Origin: Planctomycetota bacterium
GTDB taxonomy: Bacteria; Planctomycetota; UBA1135; GCA-002686595
Assembly (NCBI GenBank): GCA_016872715.1
Contig: VGZD01000015.1
Span: 1 to 46,917 of the forward strand
Length of the DNA stretch: 46,917 bases
Direction of reading: 5' to 3'
Below, piece by piece: positions 41,799 to 46,917 of the stretch (the first letter of the stretch is position 1; every line of letters starts with the position of its first letter). The notes under the pieces were generated by a model. It had not been told where the DNA came from. It ran no database searches and saw nothing but the letters and a program-made list of their open reading frames with translations. A program made the translations under genes and the position numbers.

Positions 41799-42443
41799 AT
41801 GAAATCGAGCTCGCGCCCATCGCGGGCACTGCGATTGCAATGGCTCGCGTTGCTCTCCGCGTGCCTCGCGGCCTGCTCGACCTTCCACGACGCGCGCTTC
41901 GCCCCCTCGCCTGCGGAGGTGAAGCTCGAAGACGACGGCGTCGCGGGATTCGAAGGCCTAGCGTTGTTCACGGTGCGCGGCGTGCGCCGCGCGGACAGCG
42001 AGCGCGCGCGTCCGGCGCAGGTCGAGGTGCTGATGCGCCTTGAGAATTCCGGCGCGCTGCCGTTCGCGCTCGACGCGGGCTCGCTGGCGCTCTCGACCGC
42101 CGATCTCGTGACGCTGCCAGCGAGCGAGCTCGTGCCGCCGCTCCCCGAGCCGATCGCCTCCGGCGGCGTGTGTGAGCTCGCGGCCTCGTTCGCCCTGCCC
42201 GCTGGCAAGCGTTTCGCCGATCTCGACTGGTCCGGCCTCAATCTGCGGCTCACGCTGTGTTACGCCGAGCGCCGCAAGGTGTTCAGCGCCAACTTCGAGC
42301 GCACCGCCTACTACGGATTTGGCTACGGCTACGGTCCGTATTCTTCGTTCGGTTGGGGAGTCGGTGCGTGGGGTGGCTTCCCGTATCGAGGCTGCCCGCC
42401 ACCCTACGGCTCGCCCTACGTCGGCCCGTTCCGTCGCTACTGA
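41799..42443 (+). CDS. Small lipoprotein, Gly/Tyr-rich C-terminus
   Basis: 214 residues. The signal peptide ends with a lipobox LAAC (C26). The mature protein has a beta-sandwich-like middle (VEVLMRLENSGALPFALDAG, then a PLPEPIASGG loop) that resembles small immunoglobulin-like domains. The C-terminus is a Gly/Tyr/Phe/Pro-rich tail (FGYGYGPYSSFGWGVGAWGG). An earlier in-frame ATG at 41706, overlapping the hemH stop, would add a 31-residue basic extension before the signal, so I reject it as the start. Function unknown; probably membrane-anchored. Confidence 0.7.
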   Translation: MKSSSRPSRALRLQWLALLSACLAACSTFHDARFAPSPAEVKLEDDGVAGFEGLALFTVRGVRRADSERARPAQVEVLMRLENSGALPFALDAGSLALSTADLVTLPASELVPPLPEPIASGGVCELAASFALPAGKRFADLDWSGLNLRLTLCYAERRKVFSANFERTAYYGFGYGYGPYSSFGWGVGAWGGFPYRGCPPPYGSPYVGPFRRY

Positions 42444-42543
42444 CTCGCGCCGGTTCGACGCGGCGCTCGCGCGCTCCACGACTGACTCTCGCGGCGCGCG
42501 ACGTCATGATGGAGTGCGGCGCGAGCAACGCGCACGCACCGCC

Positions 42544-42837
42544 ATGGAAACCAAAGAGATCGACATCGCCTGTCCCTGCTGCTCATCCCGCCTCGTGATC
42601 GACGTGCGCACGCAGACCGTTCTGCGCGCGCGCCGACCGGAGGAGCTCGACATCACCGGCAAGCCCAAGGTCAGCGAGAAGGACTGGGGCGACGCGCTCG
42701 GTCGCGTGAAGTCGCGCACGGACGAGGCGCCCGGGCGGCTCGACGACTTGCTCGCCAAGGAGCGCGAGAAGCGCTCGCGGCTCGACGATCTGTTCAAGGC
42801 CGCCAACGACAAGCTCAAGGACAAGGAGCAGGACTAG
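42544..42837 (+). CDS. Small zinc-ribbon/charged-helix protein
   Basis: 97 residues. C10-x-C12-C13 at the N-terminus (DIACPCCSSRLVID) suggests half of a zinc ribbon. The C-terminal half is very charged and helical (LLAKEREKRSRLDDLFKAAN), possibly a coiled coil. It is followed four bases later by the next gene. No family recognised. Confidence 0.6.
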   Translation: METKEIDIACPCCSSRLVIDVRTQTVLRARRPEELDITGKPKVSEKDWGDALGRVKSRTDEAPGRLDDLLAKEREKRSRLDDLFKAANDKLKDKEQD

Positions 42838-42841
42838 ACCC

Positions 42842-44098
42842 GTGCTCGCGTTCGCGCTCGCTCTTCTCGGCGCGCAGCAGCAGCCCGCGGCGCGGCTCGA
42901 ACCGCTGACCGTCGTGTCCGCGAGCGGCCATTTTCGTGCCGAAATCGCGCGTGCGAAGGGTCAGGAGCGCGTGCCGGACGCGCTCGCGCGCTGGACGCTC
43001 AGCGTGCATCCCAACCCCTCGCTCGAGAGTGGCGCGGCGCGTTGGAGTGCGAGCTACCCGCACCGCGCGACGCCGCGCTGGCACCTGCTCTCCGACGACG
43101 GCCTCGCGTTCGTCAGCGTCGATCGCGAGTACGGAGAGTCGCGCGACCTCGTCAGCATCTGGCGCACGGGCGAGCGTCAGGCCGAGTTTTCCGCCGCCCT
43201 GCTCGACCTCGATCGCGGTCGCGCCGACCGTCGCGCGGACGGCGCGTGGCTCGCGTCCGACGTTCCGCCCGCGCTGCGCTGGGGCGAGACGTCCGCCGGG
43301 CCGCAGGTTTTTCTCGCGCTGGTCACCAACCGTGGCGAAGAACGCTTCGTCGACCTCGCGCGCGGCGCACTGAGCCGCACGCTCGGCGAGCTGAGCGAGC
43401 CGTGGGCCGAGCCGCCCGCGTCGCGCGTCGGCAAGCCGGGTCTGCAAGTCGGTCTGCCCGATTCCTGCACGCTGCCGCGCTCGATTCACTGGGGCGAGAC
43501 GCTCGAAGTGCGCGTGGACGGTCACCACGCCACGCCCAACTGGATGTTCGTCGGCTTCGAGCTCGCCCGCGACAGCGAAGAGCCCGGCTTGCTCGTGCTC
43601 ACGCCCGTTTCCGCGCCGCCGCCGCAGGGGACGGCGCAGACGATCGCAACGCGGGATTTCAGCGCCGTGGCGCGCATTCGCGGGTTGATGCCCGGTCGCT
43701 ACAAGCTGCGCCTCGAGCGTTTCGTGCGGCCCGACGAGCGCTTCGAATTCGAAGTGCTGCCCGCGCGTCCCTACCTCGAGCTGCGCCGCCGCGGCGGCCT
43801 CGCCGGAATCGACGAGTCGCTGCGCGTGTATCCCAGCGGCGTCGTGGTCGACGAGTGGACGAGCCCGCCGCGCGACCCCGCTCGCACCTACCGCATGCTC
43901 AGCCTCGCCGAGGCCGAACGCCTCGTCGACGCGGCGCGCGCGCTGAAGTCCCTCACCCAGCCGCGCTCCGCCACCGGTGCCGACTTCCTGCGTTGCCGCA
44001 TCAGCGTGTTCGACGAAACCGGTCCGCGCACGCGCGAGTTCGACGACGTCGGCGTGCAGGGTCCCGAGCGAGAGCTGCTCGAGTTGCTCGTGCGCTGA
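42842..44098 (+). CDS. Exported protein of unknown function
   Basis: 418 residues from a GTG at 42842. It has a short hydrophobic N-terminus (LAFALALLGA), probably a signal peptide cleaved after LGAQQ. The mature protein is rich in beta strands with no recognisable domain. YPHRATPRWHLLSDDGLAFV and the block after it recall exported planctomycete proteins that hold a repeated beta structure. It follows the small zinc-ribbon protein by four bases, likely in one transcript. No function assigned. Confidence 0.6.
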   Translation: MLAFALALLGAQQQPAARLEPLTVVSASGHFRAEIARAKGQERVPDALARWTLSVHPNPSLESGAARWSASYPHRATPRWHLLSDDGLAFVSVDREYGESRDLVSIWRTGERQAEFSAALLDLDRGRADRRADGAWLASDVPPALRWGETSAGPQVFLALVTNRGEERFVDLARGALSRTLGELSEPWAEPPASRVGKPGLQVGLPDSCTLPRSIHWGETLEVRVDGHHATPNWMFVGFELARDSEEPGLLVLTPVSAPPPQGTAQTIATRDFSAVARIRGLMPGRYKLRLERFVRPDERFEFEVLPARPYLELRRRGGLAGIDESLRVYPSGVVVDEWTSPPRDPARTYRMLSLAEAERLVDAARALKSLTQPRSATGADFLRCRISVFDETGPRTREFDDVGVQGPERELLELLVR

Positions 44099-44243
44099 AT
44101 CCCCAGCGCGGCCGAGCGAACACAGTCCGTCTCGGGCCTCTCGCCGCGCTCCCGCGCTCGGTCGCATGCACGGCACTGGTAACGCCAACGCCTTCCCGCA
44201 GTAGATTGAGCACCCATGCGGCGCTGCGCGCGCCCCCGATCCC

Positions 44244-44978
44244 ATGAACACCACGCTCGACTACCGCATCGACGGCGACGACTTTCAGTACGTCCAAGTG
44301 ACCTTGCCTCAGAACGACGCCGTGCGCGCCGAGCCCGGCGCGTTCGTGTGGATGGAGCAGGGGATCGAGATGGAAACCTCGACCGGCGGCGGCCTGCTCT
44401 CCGGCCTCAAGCGCATGATCGGCGGCGAGAGTTTCTTCGTGACGACCTTCACGAACCAAGGCGGCCGCCCCGCGACCGTCGCCTTCGCCGCGCCCTATCC
44501 CGGCAAGGTGCTGCCGATGGACCTCTCGCAGGGCACGCTCCTGTGCCAGCGCGATTCGTACCTGTGCTCGACCACCGACGTGCAGATCTCCGTCGCCTTC
44601 ACGCGCCGCTTCGGCGCCGGCCTGTTCGGCGGCGAAGGCTTCATGCTGCAGCGCCTCGAAGGCCGCGGCACCGCCTTCATCCACGCCTCGGGCTCCGTCG
44701 TCGAGCGCCGCCTCGCCGCGGGCGAGATGTTGCGCGTCGACACCGGCTGCATCGTCGCCATGGACGAGGCCGTCGACTACGACATCCAGATGGTGCGCGG
44801 CGTGAAGAGCTTCCTGTTCGGCGGCGAAGGCCTGTTCTTCGCCGTCCTGCGCGGCCCCGGCCGCGTCTGGCTCCAGACCCTGCCCTTCTCCCGCCTCGCC
44901 ACCCGCATGATGGCCGCCTCCGGCGGCCGCACCGAGCAGGGCGGCCTCTTGGGCGGCTTGCTGCAAGGCGACGACTGA
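44244..44978 (+). CDS. AIM24/TIGR00266 family protein
   Basis: 244 residues. The family is recognised by YVQVTLPQNDAVRAEPGAFV, EQGIEMETSTGGGLLSGLKR, MIGGESFFVTTFTN, VLPMDLSQG and the Gly-rich C-terminal block GEGLFFAVLRGPGRVWLQTL, then GGLLGGLLQGDD. The fold is a beta-trefoil-like barrel related to AIM24, with an unclear role in bacteria. No signal peptide. It stands alone, with 145 bases upstream and a repeat array downstream. Confidence 0.85.
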   Translation: MNTTLDYRIDGDDFQYVQVTLPQNDAVRAEPGAFVWMEQGIEMETSTGGGLLSGLKRMIGGESFFVTTFTNQGGRPATVAFAAPYPGKVLPMDLSQGTLLCQRDSYLCSTTDVQISVAFTRRFGAGLFGGEGFMLQRLEGRGTAFIHASGSVVERRLAAGEMLRVDTGCIVAMDEAVDYDIQMVRGVKSFLFGGEGLFFAVLRGPGRVWLQTLPFSRLATRMMAASGGRTEQGGLLGGLLQGDD

Positions 44979-45299
44979 CCCCGCGCCGAATCTCGCGCCC
45001 GCGACGTTCTGGCCCCCTGACGTTCTGGCCCCCTGACGTTCTGGCCCGCGACGTTCTGGCCCGCGACGCCCTCGCCTGCGGGCCCGCGCTCCCCGACGGG
45101 AGCGCCCGCCCCGCTCCTCCCACCGCCCCCAAGCGGAGTGGGTCGGTTGCGTCCGGTGGCGGTCGATTTCGGGAGCGGGCGGGGGAATTTTGGGAACGCG
45201 CTGGCGCGATCGGCGCTCTCGACGTTCACGACGCGGCCACGGACTCACGGGCGCGGACGGACGAATCTCACCCCCAGAACTTCCAAGCAGGATCGTTTC
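44979..45299. other. Gene-free stretch with a 15-16-bp repeat array
   Basis: 321 bases between the AIM24 gene and the next secreted-protein gene. Apart from the array at 45003-45064 I see only G+C-rich sequence and the promoter/leader of the following gene. Confidence 0.5.
45003..45064 (+). repeat. Tandem repeat, four units of 15-16 bp
   Basis: GACGTTCTGGCCCCCT at 45003-45018 and 45019-45034, then GACGTTCTGGCCCGC at 45035-45049 and 45050-45064. It begins 24 bases after the AIM24 stop. Confidence 0.85.
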
Positions 45300-46475
45300 A
45301 TGAACGCACGCACCGCCCTTCTTTCGGCCATGGCTGCCATGGGCCTCGCCAGCGCCGCTCGCGCCGACGTCATCACCTGGGCCGCCCCGCAGGATGTCGT
45401 CGCGCCGTCCGACGTTCGCACCAACGGCACGCTCGTCACCGCGCGCAACTGCAACGCCTCGAGCCCGACCTATTCGCCGACGGTGGGCGGGGTCACGTTC
45501 GCCGCGTTCGCTCCGTCGGGTTGGACCAACGCGAGCACGAGCGCGCTCAACGGCTCGACCACCGGCGACACGGGCTACGACCAACTGCTCGGCGCCGCCC
45601 GCGCCACGGGCGAAACCACCCTCACCAACCCGTCGAATTGGGGCGGCATTCGCCTCGACACGCTCGGAACGCTCGTCCAAGGCAAGACCTACGAGATTCA
45701 GATCTGGTTTTGTGATCAGCGTCCTGGCGGGGGCACCACGGCGGTCAACGATCGTCGCATGTCGTTCAGCTCCGCCGTCGGCGTCGCCACGCTGACGAGC
45801 GGCAACGTCACCAACCTCGGCTCGCTCACGCAGGGGCCGATCTCGCTCGGCCTCGACGCCGATCCCAACAACTTCTCGGGCGCGGGTGACACGATCTTCG
45901 GCCAACACATCGTCGGTACGTTCACTCGCTCGTCGACCAGCCCGCTGTACCTGATCGAGCAAGGCTCGCATCCGGTCGCGACCAACACGCTGCGCCCGCA
46001 CATCACTGCCTTCCAAATCCGCGACGTTCCGCCGATCGTCGTCACGCCCTATTGCACGGCGGGCACGACCACCAACGGCTGCGTCCCCGCGATCAGCGCG
46101 AACGGCACCGCCAGCGTCGCCGCCAGCTCGGGCTTCACGCTCGTCGTCTCCAATGTCGAGGGCCAGAAGCAGGGCCTGATCTTCTACGGCATCTCGGGGC
46201 GCGCCGCGTCTGCGTGGGGTGTCGGCGGCACGAGCTTCCTGTGCGTGAAGTCCCCGACCCAGCGCATGGCTGCGCAGGACACCGGCGGCACCGCCGGAAA
46301 CTGCGATGGCACGCTCTCGAGGGACTGGCTCGCGTTCCTGAGCGCCACGCCGACCGCGCTCGGCGCACCGTTCAGCGCGGGCGCCATCGTGCAGGCTCAG
46401 GGTTGGTTCCGCGACCCGCCGGCCCCCAAGACCACCAACCTCTCGAACGGGCTGGAATTCACGCTCGTTCCTTGA
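45300..46475 (+). CDS. Secreted protein with planctomycete-type C-terminal beta domain
   Basis: 391 residues. The signal peptide is MNARTALLSAMAAMGLASAA with cleavage near ARAD. The N-terminal part (~24-250) is a Thr/Ser/Gly-rich beta module that may bind a ligand (WGGIRLDTLGTLVQGKTYE). The C-terminal ~130 residues (YCTAGTTTNGCVPAISANG, then FTLVVSNVEGQKQGLIFYGI, SFLCVKSPTQR, GNCDGTLSRDWLAFL, and WFRDPPAPKTTNLSNGLEF) form a domain that I recall as a frequent ending of secreted planctomycete proteins of the Poly30 type. It could serve sorting or anchoring. The start at 45300 gives the signal peptide. Function unknown. Confidence 0.75.
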   Translation: MNARTALLSAMAAMGLASAARADVITWAAPQDVVAPSDVRTNGTLVTARNCNASSPTYSPTVGGVTFAAFAPSGWTNASTSALNGSTTGDTGYDQLLGAARATGETTLTNPSNWGGIRLDTLGTLVQGKTYEIQIWFCDQRPGGGTTAVNDRRMSFSSAVGVATLTSGNVTNLGSLTQGPISLGLDADPNNFSGAGDTIFGQHIVGTFTRSSTSPLYLIEQGSHPVATNTLRPHITAFQIRDVPPIVVTPYCTAGTTTNGCVPAISANGTASVAASSGFTLVVSNVEGQKQGLIFYGISGRAASAWGVGGTSFLCVKSPTQRMAAQDTGGTAGNCDGTLSRDWLAFLSATPTALGAPFSAGAIVQAQGWFRDPPAPKTTNLSNGLEFTLVP

Positions 46476-46570
46476 GGTCGAGAAAACTCCCCGAGCGCTA
46501 GCTCGCGGACGGACGGAGGGAACTGCACGGGGTCGGTCGCCGCCAAGGGCGCCCGGCCCCGTGCGGTGCT

Positions 46571-46679
46571 CCATCGCGTGGCGCTCCATCGCGTGGCGCC
46601 AACCAAATTGCATCGCACCAAATCGTGAGGCGCCCAATCGTGAGGCGCCAAATCGTGAGGCGCTCCATCGCGCGCGCCG
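46571..46679 (+). repeat. Diverged 15-bp tandem repeat
   Basis: Units start at 46571 and 46586 (CCATCGCGTGGCGCY), 46620, 46635 and 46650 (MAATCGTGAGGCGCY) and 46665 (CCATCGCGCGCGCCG), with a 19-base break after the second. The array lies in intergenic DNA between two convergent genes. Confidence 0.75.
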
Positions 46680-46739
46680 ACGATCCAACACGCGGCGTTC
46701 CCCGCCGCGCACGCCGCGCTCTCACGCGCGCCGCGCGGC

Positions 46740-46917
46740 TCAGCTCTCGCTGAAGGACTGGCGCACGTCCGCGCGGTTGAGGACGACGAGCGCCCAGATA
46801 CCCACGGCGATGCCGAGGCCGCAGCAGCACTGGGTGGGCGCGAGGGCAAGCACCGCGGCGGCGACGCAGAGACTACGGCTGCGGAGTTGTCGCATGCGCA
46901 GCGCTCCGAATAGCACG
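46740..46917 (-). CDS. Membrane protein, C-terminal end (gene continues beyond the window)
   Basis: The last 58 codons of a minus-strand gene whose start is outside the window. One transmembrane segment is visible (LCVAAAVLALAP), then three adjacent cysteines (TQCCCGLGIAVG) and IWALVVLNRADVRQSF at the end. The G-x-WALVVLNR-x-x-VR-x-x-F ending after a CC pair is a recurring C-terminus of planctomycete and acidobacterial membrane proteins, some attached to kinases. Which protein this is cannot be told from the end alone. Confidence 0.65.
   Translation of the reverse strand, partial: VLFGALRMRQLRSRSLCVAAAVLALAPTQCCCGLGIAVGIWALVVLNRADVRQSFSES

Noticed and set aside
46571..46679. Pentapeptide-repeat protein encoded by the 15-bp array
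   Set aside because: Fifteen bases equal five codons and one minus-strand frame gives GASRF-like repeats. However, the second block is out of phase after a 19-base break, and no start, domain or flanking similarity supports a gene.
1..46917. CRISPR array, tRNA or rRNA genes
   Set aside because: The direct repeats found are too short, too few or adjacent without spacers, and no cloverleaf with a CCA end or rRNA stretch was noticed.

Overview
The window is G+C-rich bacterial DNA that most likely comes from a planctomycete (Planctomycetota). Three things point there. A secreted PSD1-type cytochrome c / DUF1549 / DUF1553 protein is followed by a DUF1501 protein (9355-13565). Many secreted proteins are orphans. 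The secreted protein at 45300-46475 has a C-terminal domain that I recall from Poly30-like planctomycetes. The taxonomic call is inference from gene content; no rRNA or other marker gene is present.

Layout. 1-5943 is an accessory island. Broken IS21 and IS3 pieces flank a lower-G+C cargo, all on the minus strand: two tandem paralogous cysteine-containing secreted proteins (935-2579) and a 580-residue secreted protein (2998-4740). 6001-18892 is ordinary chromosome: a sugar-nucleotide epimerase, a small zinc-ribbon protein, ATP-type PEP carboxykinase, the PSD1/DUF1501 pair, an M14 carboxypeptidase, an MHS-type transporter, a TPR protein, a hybrid histidine kinase and a GT2 glycosyltransferase. 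18893-22022 is a second island. It contains an IS1380/IstB chimera and two orphan exported proteins, enclosed by a ~135-bp inverted-repeat pair and a direct repeat that is identical over 93 bp. 22023-29896 holds a Trp-rich lipoprotein gene with an in-frame stop, a SufT/DUF59 protein, an EamA transporter and two amidohydrolase-fold exported proteins that end at a clear terminator.

The centrepiece is 29980-41709, a complete set of glutamyl-tRNA-to-heme genes. On the minus strand nine genes are packed in the order hemA, hemCD (fusion), hemB, hemL, histidine kinase, OmpR/PhoB-type response regulator, hemE, hemN, hemY. Most junctions are 1-4 nt overlaps, and ferrochelatase (hemH) is divergent from hemA. 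A two-component system is therefore translationally wired into the middle of the heme operon. The hemA-hemH intergenic region carries a direct repeat with exactly the Pho-box layout: two CTGTCAC heptamers 11 bp apart, the kind of site an OmpR/PhoB-family regulator binds. I infer that the embedded pair senses an envelope or redox signal and controls heme synthesis.

41799-46917 holds small lipoproteins and exported proteins, an AIM24/TIGR00266 protein, the planctomycete-type secreted protein, several short tandem-repeat arrays in intergenic DNA, and the 3' end of a membrane-protein gene running off the window. I found no tRNA, rRNA or CRISPR array.
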